Below, piece by piece: positions 1-7,015 of a DNA stretch of 17,596 nt (within the stretch, counting starts at the first letter, position 1; each line of letters starts with the position of its first letter). Source of the DNA: an uncultured Lachnospiraceae bacterium (GTDB taxonomy: Bacteria; Bacillota; Clostridia; Lachnospirales; Lachnospiraceae); the NCBI GenBank assembly GCA_910583615.1, contig CAJTXP010000065.1:1-17596 (forward strand), written 5' to 3'. The notes under the pieces were generated by a model. That model was not told the origin of the DNA and did not search any database. It saw only the letters and a list, made by a program, of their open reading frames with translations. Position numbers and translations under genes: made by a program.

Positions 1-169
1 TGCCTAAAGGGTAAAACTTTTCTTCTGTGAGGTATTCAAGGGATATTTCTTTTTGCCGCCGCCTGCTCCTGTCACGCCATGCGTTGATAGCCGCAAAGCG
101 TATGACGGTCTTGCAATAGCCGTTGAGAGTATACATGATGTGTTCTCTGTATGCTTCTGTGCAAGGCAT
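1..169 (-). CDS. Mobile-element sigma-70-like regulator, partial (3' end off the left edge)
   Basis: The minus-strand frame starting at the ATG at 169-167 gives 56 codons and runs open off the left edge. It begins MPCTEAYREHIMYTLNGYCK and continues with an arginine-rich stretch (WRDRSRRRQKEISLEYL, residues 31-47). This matches my recollection of the small sigma-70-like proteins of about 140 residues found in Firmicutes integrative and conjugative elements; the helix-turn-helix (region 4) part would lie outside the window. A purine-rich ribosome binding site, GAAAGGGGG, sits about 7 bases before the ATG. It is 40 bp downstream of the blaR1-like gene on the same strand. A longer overlapping frame (62 codons, starting at 192) has no recognisable content and was not chosen. 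The family call comes from sequence memory, not a search. Confidence 0.72.
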   Translation of the reverse strand, partial: MPCTEAYREHIMYTLNGYCKTVIRFAAINAWRDRSRRRQKEISLEYLTEEKFYPLG

Positions 170-209
170 AAGCGATTCCCCCTTTCTCCCACATGGGGCG
201 GTGCGTAGT

Positions 210-1979
210 TTACAGTTCCGTATATGAAATTTGTGTTCCGTTATAGTTAATAGTTAAGGACACATTTTGCTGAATCTCAAGCAGTACATAGTTTCCAGTT
301 GTAGTACCCATATCAAAAACATTTACCGTACCACTATTACGGTCTGTGTAAATTTCCGGCTGGAAAGTGTAATTGTAAGGCAAGCCGCCAAAATAGATAT
401 ATTGATACCCGGCACTTTTAATTACATACCATGTTTCTGTATCGCAAGAGCTTATAATATCCCTAAGTTCTTCTGAAAGTTTTTCCTTTGTTACTCTGAC
501 ACTTCTTCCAATATTTTGGTCTTTTAACGGCACATCTGAATTATCAAGTGAATCTTCTTTTTCCAGTGGCACTTCTAATTGGTTGTCCGGTGAATACTCG
601 TCCATATCATAAAGCAATTCATCTGCTTCTGATTCTGTAAGATATTCAACATTTGTAATGGAATTATTTTTATCCCGTAACACACGCAAATCTATACTTC
701 CCTCGTTATCAAAAATAAAATTTTCAAAAGAGCCATTCATTCGTAAGTCCATAAAAATTCTGACACGTTCACCGTGATAGTAGTAAATACCGTCTGTGAC
801 AGTGATTCCATGCTGTGCGTATTCTGTGGAATATTGATTCTCCGTTTTCTCTGTTTTATTTTCAGTTTCTTTTATATTTCTATCCGATTCGGTTTTTATT
901 GATACTTCATTCGGCTTGCCATTATCTTTCAAAACTAAGTTATTGTTAGTCGCAGGAGAGGCGGCATACGCACCAGTCACAAAAAAACAAACGCAAACTA
1001 AAACAGAGAAAATAGCGGTAATGGCAATAATGCCCTTTGATTTTTTCTTAAATTTCATAATAGCACCTAACCTTTCTTTTAACTGTTCTGCTCCCTCTGT
1101 CAAAGTGACAGAAGCTAAAGAACTTTTGTAGAGATTGTTTGACTGCAAAAAGGAAATCAGAGTATCTCCATATTCACGCCTTGCTTTGTCGTCAAGTATG
1201 GATATAACTTTTTCATCACATGACAATTCACAAGATTTATTCACTTCCTTTTCCAACAAATATACAAAAGGATTGAACCAATGGGCGCAGACAACAATCT
1301 GTATCAGCCATTTGTAGAACATATCCCTCTGCTTGTAGTGAATCAGCTCATGCACAAAGATATAAGACAATTCTTTATCGTCCAATTCGCAGGCTGGTAA
1401 AACAATTCTTGCACGAAAGAAGCCAATCATTATAGGGGAAGCAATCAACGGATTGCGGGATAGCTCCACTCTTGTTTTGATATTCAGTTTTTCTTCACAA
1501 TCAGATAGCAAATTCAAGGTTTTAATATCCGATACTTCTGTACTACCCGCTTTGATGTATTGGATAAAGCCTTGGTAAATCGTTATCTTACGCACAAATA
1601 GAACCAATGCAAATACTGACCAGATAAAAAACAGGCAGACGTATCTGTTAAATGGCTCACGCATAGCGGCGGCTATATCCCGGTCTGCCTGTATTGGCTC
1701 TGTTTTACTGTTATCTGTATTTGCGGGAGCTGGTACATTCGGGCTTGTAGGGACTTCATTTGTTATCACTGTTGTGCCGGGCTTTTCAAACAGGCTCCCA
1801 ACAATCGTAGTATCGGGAGTAAAAGGAAGTAAAAACCGCAACGCAACAATTATCCAGATATAGTATTGCCATCGCTTGCTGAATCTGCTTTTATATAGCG
1901 GTTTCAATCCCAAAATGAGAAGTAATAACAGTGTGCCGGAAACAGACAGCGACAATAATATTTTCATAAATTCATTCAT
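210..1979 (-). CDS. blaR1: BlaR1/MecR1-like M56 membrane metallopeptidase sensor
   Basis: The 589-residue protein is an M56-family signal-transducing membrane protease that would cleave or trigger loss of the BlaI repressor. Membrane segments lie at about 4-23, 38-54, 112-130 and 315-336. The cytoplasmic zinc protease has the HELIH motif at 210-214 and a downstream acidic motif CELSCDE at 250-256. The chosen start is the ATG at 1979, which overlaps the blaI stop (ATGAATGA) and has GGAG 8 bases upstream; an ATG 8 codons earlier lies inside blaI. The extracellular C-terminal 250 residues show none of the S-x-x-K, S-x-N or K-T-G motifs of penicillin-binding sensors. They are rich in acidic, Asn and Thr residues and include a GIYYYHGERVRIFMDLR stretch (about 398-414). 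The signal sensed is therefore probably not a beta-lactam. No beta-lactamase gene is visible nearby. Confidence 0.88.
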   Translation of the reverse strand: MNEFMKILLSLSVSGTLLLLLILGLKPLYKSRFSKRWQYYIWIIVALRFLLPFTPDTTIVGSLFEKPGTTVITNEVPTSPNVPAPANTDNSKTEPIQADRDIAAAMREPFNRYVCLFFIWSVFALVLFVRKITIYQGFIQYIKAGSTEVSDIKTLNLLSDCEEKLNIKTRVELSRNPLIASPIMIGFFRARIVLPACELDDKELSYIFVHELIHYKQRDMFYKWLIQIVVCAHWFNPFVYLLEKEVNKSCELSCDEKVISILDDKARREYGDTLISFLQSNNLYKSSLASVTLTEGAEQLKERLGAIMKFKKKSKGIIAITAIFSVLVCVCFFVTGAYAASPATNNNLVLKDNGKPNEVSIKTESDRNIKETENKTEKTENQYSTEYAQHGITVTDGIYYYHGERVRIFMDLRMNGSFENFIFDNEGSIDLRVLRDKNNSITNVEYLTESEADELLYDMDEYSPDNQLEVPLEKEDSLDNSDVPLKDQNIGRSVRVTKEKLSEELRDIISSCDTETWYVIKSAGYQYIYFGGLPYNYTFQPEIYTDRNSGTVNVFDMGTTTGNYVLLEIQQNVSLTINYNGTQISYTEL

Positions 1980-2346
1980 TTTCTTTTCTCCAAAATGTTT
2001 CAATCTCTTTCAATTCGTCTGCCGAAAGAATATCCTGCCGCAACAAGGTTGATACTAAGTTTTTCACATTCCCGCCGTAGACTTTATCAAGAAAGCTGTG
2101 GGTCTGCATGGTCTGGTATTCTGCTTCTGTTACCGTAGCCACATACTCATTCTTCCTGCCGATTTTTTTGACTTTCAAGAACTTTTTTTCGCCTAATCGG
2201 GAAAGCAGCGTGAGTACGGTGTTGTTCTTCCATTCGTTTTTGTCTTTTTCCAATTCCTCCATGATGAGGGAGTATAAAGCTGCCCCTCCATTCTTCCAAA
2301 TGATTTTCATTAGTACCAATTCGGATTCAGAAATTTGCTGTGCCAT
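1972..2346 (-). CDS. blaI: BlaI/MecI/CopY-family transcriptional repressor
   Basis: The 124-residue protein has the usual length of BlaI/MecI repressors. It starts MAQQISESELVLMKIIWKNG and has the family's winged-helix region over residues 1-75, including VLTLLSRLGEKKFLKVKKIG (the recognition helix and wing area). The C-terminal 45 residues (LVSTLLRQDILSADELKEIE) fit the dimerisation domain. A perfect AGGAGGA lies at 2351-2357, 4 bases before the ATG. Its stop codon overlaps the start of the blaR1-like gene, so the two are translationally coupled. Direct-repeat operator candidates and the promoter lie immediately upstream, which fits autorepression relieved by the M56 protease. Confidence 0.92.
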   Translation of the reverse strand: MAQQISESELVLMKIIWKNGGAALYSLIMEELEKDKNEWKNNTVLTLLSRLGEKKFLKVKKIGRKNEYVATVTEAEYQTMQTHSFLDKVYGGNVKNLVSTLLRQDILSADELKEIETFWRKENE

Positions 2347-2360
2347 TTTGTCCTCCTTTT

Positions 2361-2404
2361 ATCTTAACATTTTGTGGGTGTATAAACATCTTAACACTTT
2401 GTAG
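2361..2404 (-). promoter_or_regulatory. Two BlaI-type operator repeats
   Basis: A 17-bp word, CYACAAARTGTTAAGAT, occurs twice on the minus strand (2404-2388 and 2377-2361) with start points 27 bp apart. Each copy contains an ACA-N3-TGT dyad like the TACA/TGTA core of known BlaI/MecI operators. One copy overlaps the -10 box and the other lies between the promoter and the ribosome binding site. Assignment to BlaI is inferred from position. Confidence 0.55.
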
Positions 2405-2416
2405 GTGATAATGCAA
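2388..2416 (-). promoter_or_regulatory. Promoter of blaI-blaR1
   Basis: On the minus strand, TTGCAT (2416-2411) is followed after 17 bases by TAAGAT (2393-2388), a reasonable sigma-A promoter. Its -10 box lies inside one copy of the 17-bp direct repeat, so a bound BlaI-type repressor would block RNA polymerase. Confidence 0.6.
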
Positions 2417-2731
2417 TACCCTAAAGGAAATTTAAGAATTTATAAAAAGATATGAAAGATAGGGGGGGATTCCGTAGTAGTCGGCACTGTGCGTAATGTG
2501 CATAACTTGCTATCTTATGGAGTTGTGGGAAAGTCTGTTTGCAGAATGTGGGAAAGCTGCACTTTAGCTTTTCCATGTTCTGTGAACGGACTTTTCCATG
2601 ACGGAATAGCAAGTTATACACATTTCCACGGTGCTTGTCTTTTGGTCTTTGGTTTCTTTGGTTCGGAATAGTGTGGTGCTGGCGGTCTATCTCTTGTTTT
2701 CGGTTGCTTGCTTCTTTACCGTACATGAGCA
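2405..2731. other. Gene-free terminal segment of the integrative element
   Basis: No convincing gene lies between the blaI operator and the permease junction. The only structure is the large palindrome at 2484-2634. A 103-codon minus-strand frame (2732-2421) crosses the whole palindrome. Its first 45 residues are charged and could be the tail of an element protein, but it has no recognisable domain and no ribosome binding site. The stretch is AT-rich like the blaI/blaR1 region and unlike the DNA after 2732, so the element boundary probably lies at about 2725-2735. Confidence 0.5.
2484..2634. repeat. 151-bp imperfect palindrome near the element end
   Basis: Two arms of about 70 bp are near-complementary. 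The outer part pairs ATGTGCATAACTTGCTAT (2496-2513) with ATAGCAAGTTATACACAT (2606-2623), 17 of 18 matching. Further inside, GTGGGAAAGTCTG pairs imperfectly with CGGACTTTTCCAT. At the centre GGAAAGCT (2551-2558) pairs with AGCTTTTCC around the 7-base loop GCACTTT. The structure could be a transfer-origin-like or end-recognition hairpin, a degenerate miniature element, or a transcript-insulating hairpin. There is no T-run to make it a classic terminator. Confidence 0.7.
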
Positions 2732-3055
2732 TTCGGCCGGGGCAACACGTTTGTGGGGCTTCAGAACTATATCGACGTCCTGTCCGGCAGTGAATTCTGG
2801 GTGAGCCTGTTCAATACGTTCAAATATGCAGTCATTGAGGTGCCGTTCTCGGTCTGCATCGCGCTGGTGCTGGCGGTGTTCCTGAACCGGAAGATGGCAG
2901 GGCGCAGCATCTACCGCACCATTTATTTCCTTCCCATGGTGGCGGCTCCGGCAGCGGTGGCCATGGTATGGAAATGGCTGTATAATCAGCAGTACGGACT
3001 GTTAAACCATCTCTTCGGCAGCAGTACGGGCTGGATCTCCGATCCGAAGATCGCC
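2732..3055 (+). pseudogene. Internal fragment of a sugar ABC transporter permease (MsmF/UgpA type)
   Basis: The frame reads FGRGNTFVGLQNYIDVLSGS and continues into membrane segments and the family stretch RTIYFLPMVAAPAAVAMVWK, then GWISDPKIA. This corresponds to roughly residues 40-145 of a binding-protein-dependent sugar permease of about 290 residues. The first 40 or so residues are missing: a TGA lies in frame at 2726-2728, at the edge of the AT-rich element. After about 3055 the frame loses family resemblance and stops at 3116-3118. The gene is thus broken at both ends. Next to an alpha-galactosidase it most likely belonged to a raffinose/melibiose uptake operon. A GTG at 2753 could only start a short, non-functional peptide. 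Confidence 0.8.
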
Positions 3056-3057
3056 TG

Positions 3058-4404
3058 CAAAAAGAGGAGCAGTTTGTCATGCCGGAAGTGCTGTTTGGTT
3101 TCAGCAGCGATGGTCTGACCAGGCTGAGCCATCAGTATGCGGATTTTATCCGGGAGCATATCTGCCGGGGAAAATATAAGAAGACCCGCCGCCCGATCCT
3201 CATCAATAACTGGGAAGCGACATATTTTGATTTTGATTCCGGGCGTCTTCTGGATATCGCAAAACAGGCGTCAGAGCTTGGCATGGAGATGCTGGTGCTG
3301 GACGACGGCTGGTTCGGAAGGAGAGACGGAGAGAAAGACGGACTGGGCGACTGGTACGTCAATGAGAAAAAGCTGGCGGGCGGACTGGCTCCCCTGATCC
3401 GGGAGATCCATGGGATGGGAATGAAGTTCGGCATCTGGGTGGAGCCGGAGATGGTGAATGAGGCCAGCGATCTGTATCAGAAGCATCCGGACTGGGCGCT
3501 GACCGTACCCGGAAGGCCGCCCGCCATGGGGAGATGCCAGCTGGTGCTGGATCTGGGCCGGAGAGAGGTCCGGGACTATCTGTATCAGGTTCTGTCGGAC
3601 CTTTTGAGAAATTATCCCATTGATTATGTGAAATGGGACATGAACCGGAATATGACGGATATGTACAGCCGCGCCCTTCCCGCTCACCGGCAGGGAGAGG
3701 TCCATGTCCGCTACATGCTGGGGGTCTATGACCTGCTGGAGCGTCTGACCGGCAGCTTTCCGGAGGTGCTGTTTGAGGACTGCAGCGGTGGCGGCGGGCG
3801 TTTTGACTGCGGGATGCTCTATTACTCGCCGCAGATCTGGTGCAGCGACGATACGGACGCCATCGAGCGGCTGAAGATCCAGTATGGGACTTCTTTTGGA
3901 TATCCCGTATCCGCTGTGGGCTCCCATGTATCTGCGTCGCCCAACCATCAGACCGGCCGGTGTACCTCCCTTGCCACCAGAGCGACCGTGGCCATGTCGG
4001 GGACCTTCGGCTACGAGCTGGACCTGACGACGCTTGACGAACTGGAGAAGCAGGAGATCAAGGGACAGATCGCCCGGTTTAAAGAATATGCTCCGCTGAT
4101 TCAGGAAGGGGATTATTACCGGCTGACCAACGCCGTCGAAGACCGGTATTTTACCGCCTGGCAGCACGGGGCGAAAGACGGCACGGAGGCGCTTCTGAAT
4201 GTGGTGGTGCTCGCGCCCCAGGCGAATCCGACGCCAATCCATGTGCGTCTGAAGGGACTTCGGGAGGACGCCTGCTATCAGGAGCTGATCTTCGGGAAAA
4301 CATACAGCGGCGCGGCGCTGATGCACGGAGGGTTCACCCTCCCGATCATGAGCGGAGACTATCCGTCGCTGACATATCACTTTAAAATTATGCAGGAACA
4401 CTGA
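3058..4404 (+). pseudogene. GH36 alpha-galactosidase, 5'-truncated
   Basis: This is the C-terminal portion of a GH36 alpha-galactosidase, which hydrolyses terminal alpha-1,6-galactose from melibiose or raffinose. Recognisable sequence begins at QKEEQFVMPEVLFGF; counting from the ATG at 3079 there are 441 residues against about 730 in full-length relatives. The N-terminal beta-supersandwich domain is therefore missing. The catalytic barrel is intact: WEATYFDF (45-52), DDGWFG (75-80), the nucleophile Asp187 in KWDMNR (185-190), CSGGGGRFD (235-243) and the acid/base region WCSDDTD (254-260). GAGGAG at 3064-3069 lies 9 bases before the ATG at 3079, so a truncated product could be made by chance, but lacking the N-terminal domain it is probably inactive. 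Its frame differs from that of the upstream permease fragment. Confidence 0.85.
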
Positions 4405-4481
4405 ACACAGCGGAGAGCCCGGGGACTGAGAGGGCTGAAGCGGAACTAAAAAACAGCGGAACTCTAAATAGGAGAAATGTT

Positions 4482-5219
4482 ATGAGCGGTATTGCACAGT
4501 TATTTGACAACGACAGCCCGCTGGGACGGGCCGTCACGAAGGCAGGAACATATATTGCGGTCAATCTTTTATTTATCATCGGCTCTCTGGGCATTGTGAC
4601 GATCGGAGCCTCTCTTTCGGCCATGTATTATACGCTTATGAAATACCAGCGGGGAGGCGGAGAGATCAATCCCTTCCGTCTGTTTGTGAAAGGATTTCGG
4701 GAAAACTTTGTAAGAGCCACTGTTGTATGGCTGGGCGCTCTGTGTCTCATGCCGTTTCTGCTGCTGGAGATGTTCTGGTGCAGTCAGGCGGCCGGAGTCA
4801 TGCACCTTTTTCTGTATGCCCTGGGGACGCTGTTCCTGGTGTCTGCCGTCCTCCTCCTCTATGTATTTCCGGGAATTGCGGCATTCGACGTGCCGATTCG
4901 GCGTCAGGTGCTGAACAGTATGTTTTTTGCAGGAAAGTCTCCGGTGACGGTTTTTTTGCTGGCGGCCTTTGTACTGGTACCGTTTTATGTCACCTATTCC
5001 TTTATGGAATGGCTTCCGCTGTGGGCATTTTTGTGGTGCTGCTTTGGATTTGCAGCGGTGGCGGGGGTCCAGTCGCATCTGCTGCTTTCCTTGTATGCAC
5101 CCTGCCTGGCAAAGCCAGAAGGAACAGGGACGGACGATGCCGTCCAACCGGTTTCACAGTGCAGTCAGCGGACGGAGGAAAAACGGATATTAAAAGATAT
5201 GAAACGTCTGGGAATGTAG
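4482..5219 (+). CDS. YesL/DUF624-family membrane protein
   Basis: The 245-residue protein is of the DUF624 (YesL) type. These small polytopic membrane proteins of unknown function sit beside carbohydrate ABC transporter and glycosidase genes in Firmicutes. Hydrophobic segments lie at about 22-45, 75-97, 103-127, 150-172 and 175-198. The N-terminal signature includes NLLFIIGSLGIVTIGASLSA (28-47), followed by a conserved-looking Tyr/Lys patch (MYYTLMKYQRGGGE). AGGAG lies 8 bases before the ATG. It follows the alpha-galactosidase fragment by 77 bp on the same strand and precedes a strong terminator, so it was probably the last gene of that sugar operon. The C-terminal 30 residues are polar and cytoplasmic-like. 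It is intact, unlike its upstream neighbours. Confidence 0.82.
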   Translation: MSGIAQLFDNDSPLGRAVTKAGTYIAVNLLFIIGSLGIVTIGASLSAMYYTLMKYQRGGGEINPFRLFVKGFRENFVRATVVWLGALCLMPFLLLEMFWCSQAAGVMHLFLYALGTLFLVSAVLLLYVFPGIAAFDVPIRRQVLNSMFFAGKSPVTVFLLAAFVLVPFYVTYSFMEWLPLWAFLWCCFGFAAVAGVQSHLLLSLYAPCLAKPEGTGTDDAVQPVSQCSQRTEEKRILKDMKRLGM

Positions 5220-5225
5220 CGTGCA

Positions 5226-5275
5226 CCCCTGTCTTTTACCTTGGGAAGGCGGTAAAAGACAGGGGTTTTCTTTTC
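5226..5275 (+). terminator. Rho-independent terminator after the YesL-like gene
   Basis: A perfect 15-bp stem (CCCCTGTCTTTTACC at 5226-5240 with its complement at 5251-5265) closes a 10-base loop and is followed directly by TTTTCTTTT. It separates the sugar-locus remnant from the TRAP operon. Confidence 0.93.
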
Positions 5276-5385
5276 CAAACAGGTTCAGACCGTATGAAAT
5301 AAAAGGCAGTTCCTTCCGCTATCTGGCATTTCGCACAAAAACACCCCATTGAAATTGTATATAATGCTGAATCTATAAAAATGTA

Positions 5386-5414
5386 TTGACTTCTCTTCGG
5401 CAATATGATATATA
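5386..5414 (+). promoter_or_regulatory. Promoter of the TRAP-transketolase operon
   Basis: TTGACT (5386-5391) is followed after 17 bases by TATATA (5409-5414), a strong sigma-A promoter about 68 bases before the dctP start. A small perfect inverted repeat, TATAC-TAT-GTATA (5411-5423), overlaps the -10 box and the likely start point, so a repressor could act here. Confidence 0.72.
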
Positions 5415-5420
5415 CTATGT

Positions 5421-5447
5421 ATAACATCCTACAAAGGACAAAGGATG
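5421..5447 (+). promoter_or_regulatory. Candidate operator in the dctP leader (dyad ATCCT-N11-AGGAT)
   Basis: The sequence ATAACATCCTA (5421-5431) begins a dyad: ATCCT (5426-5430), 11 bases, AGGAT (5442-5446). It lies just downstream of the -10 box. The same 11-base word, with the same dyad and spacing, recurs at 10267-10292 upstream of the dehydrogenase gene, which argues for binding by one dimeric regulator. The regulator gene is not in the window. Confidence 0.5.
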
Positions 5448-5481
5448 AAACAAAGAATAAAAAGGAAGGAGAAATGCTTTG

Positions 5482-6510
5482 ATGAAGCAGAAGACGACAG
5501 GGTTGATCCTTGCAGCGTTGCTGGCATCCGGAATGCTGGCAGGATGCGGTTCCGGAACGGAGCAGGCGTCCGCGGGAAGCGACGACACGTACCAGGAGAT
5601 CGAGCTGGTGATGGCGGTCAATGGAACGGACATTCAGATCGACACCAAAGTGGCGAAGAAATTTGCGGAGCTGGTGGCGGAAGAGTCCGGCGGCAGAGTT
5701 ACCGTTGCGGTATTTCCGAACGATCAGCTCGCAGGGGGGAACTCCACAAAGGGGATCGAGATGATTGCAGTGGGAGGCGCGGATCTGGCGGCCTATGCCA
5801 CATCCGTCATGTCGGTGCTGGACAGTCAGATGTCCATCGCGACGATTCCGTGGAGCTTTGACAATTACACAGAGGCCAGAACCGTGATTGACGAGACCGG
5901 GGGAGACTATTATGCGAAGGTTCTGGCGGAAAAGGGAATTACGTATCTGGGATCGTTCCACAACGGATTCCGCCAGATCAGCAACAGTGAACGCGAAGTA
6001 CATACGCCGGAGGACGTACAGGGCCTGAAGATCCGGGTGCCGGGCAGCGAGGTTTATATGGATTTCTTCCGGGAGCTGAAAGCCGATCCCATCTCCATGA
6101 GCTGGAGCGAGGTATTTACCGCCATCCAGCAGGGGGCCATCGACGGACAGGAGAACGGGGTCAGCATTACGGATTCCGCCAAAATGTACGAGGTACAGGA
6201 TTACATGACGCTGTGGAATTACACCTACGAAAATGATCTGTTTGTGGCGAACACCGAGATCTGGAACAGCCTGGAGCCAAAGACCCAGGAGCTTTTGAGG
6301 GAAAAGGCGAAGGAAGCCTGCGATTGGGGAAGAGACCAGGTGGAGCAGGAGGAAGCCGAGATTGTGCAGAAGTTCCGGGACGGCGGGATGATCGTGACGG
6401 AACTGATGCCGGAGGAACTGGAAGTATTCAAGGAAGCGGTACAGCCGGTCCGGGAAAAGTTTATGGAAAAATACGGGGAAGAAGCCTGTACGGCTTTCCA
6501 GATCGATTAG
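5482..6510 (+). CDS. dctP: TRAP transporter substrate-binding lipoprotein (DctP family)
   Basis: The 342-residue protein captures an acidic solute outside the membrane and hands it to DctQM. A lipoprotein signal is clear: hydrophobic core at 7-18, then lipobox LAGC with Cys22, followed by a Gly/Ser linker. DctP-family marks include ITYLGSFHNGFRQISN (153-168), LKIRVPGSEVY (182-192), whose Arg185 corresponds to the arginine that usually salt-bridges a carboxylate, and SWSEVFTAIQQGAIDGQENG (207-226). AAGGAG at 5466-5471 is 10 bases before the chosen ATG; a TTG one codon earlier (5479), only 7 bases from it, is an equally possible start. The C-terminal YGEEACTAFQID looks complete. The conserved arginines suggest a carboxylate or other anion; the exact ligand cannot be read from sequence. 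Confidence 0.92.
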   Translation: MKQKTTGLILAALLASGMLAGCGSGTEQASAGSDDTYQEIELVMAVNGTDIQIDTKVAKKFAELVAEESGGRVTVAVFPNDQLAGGNSTKGIEMIAVGGADLAAYATSVMSVLDSQMSIATIPWSFDNYTEARTVIDETGGDYYAKVLAEKGITYLGSFHNGFRQISNSEREVHTPEDVQGLKIRVPGSEVYMDFFRELKADPISMSWSEVFTAIQQGAIDGQENGVSITDSAKMYEVQDYMTLWNYTYENDLFVANTEIWNSLEPKTQELLREKAKEACDWGRDQVEQEEAEIVQKFRDGGMIVTELMPEELEVFKEAVQPVREKFMEKYGEEACTAFQID

Positions 6511-6535
6511 CAGGGCATGCAGAAAGGGGTAATAC

Positions 6536-7015
6536 ATGCGGATATTAGACAGAATTGAGGAGATTGTGGCGGCTGTCTGCCTGTCGGTGATGACGATCCT
6601 GGCATTTGCCAATGTGGTGGCCAGATATGTATTCAGCGCTTCCTTCTCCTTTTCGGAAGAAATTACAACGTACCTGTTCGTACTTCTGAGCCTGCTGGGC
6701 ACGGCCATCGCGGCCAGAAGGAGAGCGCATCTGGGACTGACGATCCTGACGGACGTGGTGAGTCCGAAGGTTCGGAGAATCCTGCACATCATCGGTTATC
6801 TGTTTGCCGTGGCGTTTACCGGAGCGATCTTTTACTACGGCATTCTGATGGTCTTAAGCCAGAGACAGCTTCAGCAGGTGACGGCCAACATGCAGTGGCC
6901 GGAATGGATCTTCGGTTCCTTCGTACCCATAGGGGCGCTGTTTGCCACGGTCCGGTTTGTGCAGGTACTGATCGAGGAAATCCGGGGAACCGGGGAGAAG
7001 GAGGGTGAGAACTGA
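6536..7015 (+). CDS. dctQ: TRAP transporter small membrane subunit (DctQ family)
   Basis: The 159-residue protein has four hydrophobic segments (about 12-32, 41-59, 82-104 and 122-145), the standard layout of the DctQ subunit that pairs with DctM in the membrane. Family-like stretches include FANVVARYVFSASFSFSEEI (24-43) and the basic loop AARRRAHLGL (59-68). AAAGGGG lies about 9 bases before the ATG. It starts 25 bp after dctP and its TGA overlaps the dctM ATG by one base (TGATG), so these two subunits are translationally coupled. Nothing suggests damage. Confidence 0.93.
   Translation: MRILDRIEEIVAAVCLSVMTILAFANVVARYVFSASFSFSEEITTYLFVLLSLLGTAIAARRRAHLGLTILTDVVSPKVRRILHIIGYLFAVAFTGAIFYYGILMVLSQRQLQQVTANMQWPEWIFGSFVPIGALFATVRFVQVLIEEIRGTGEKEGEN

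Noticed and set aside
4..192. 62-codon minus-strand frame
   Set aside because: It overlaps the sigma-like fragment in another frame, lacks a suitable ribosome binding site and resembles nothing; the frame starting at 169 is the real one.
2421..2732. 103-codon minus-strand frame across the palindrome
   Set aside because: It reads through both palindrome arms, has no ribosome binding site and no domain. Its charged first part could be a tail of an element gene, but the evidence is too thin to call it.
3271..4401. 376-codon minus-strand frame
   Set aside because: It is antisense to the GH36 fragment, which has clear catalytic motifs on the plus strand; the minus frame has no recognisable domain.
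5236..6792. 518-codon open frame on the minus strand
   Set aside because: It lies antisense to dctP and the first half of dctQ, crosses the terminator and promoter, and has no family resemblance; it is a by-product of GC-rich codon use in the real genes.
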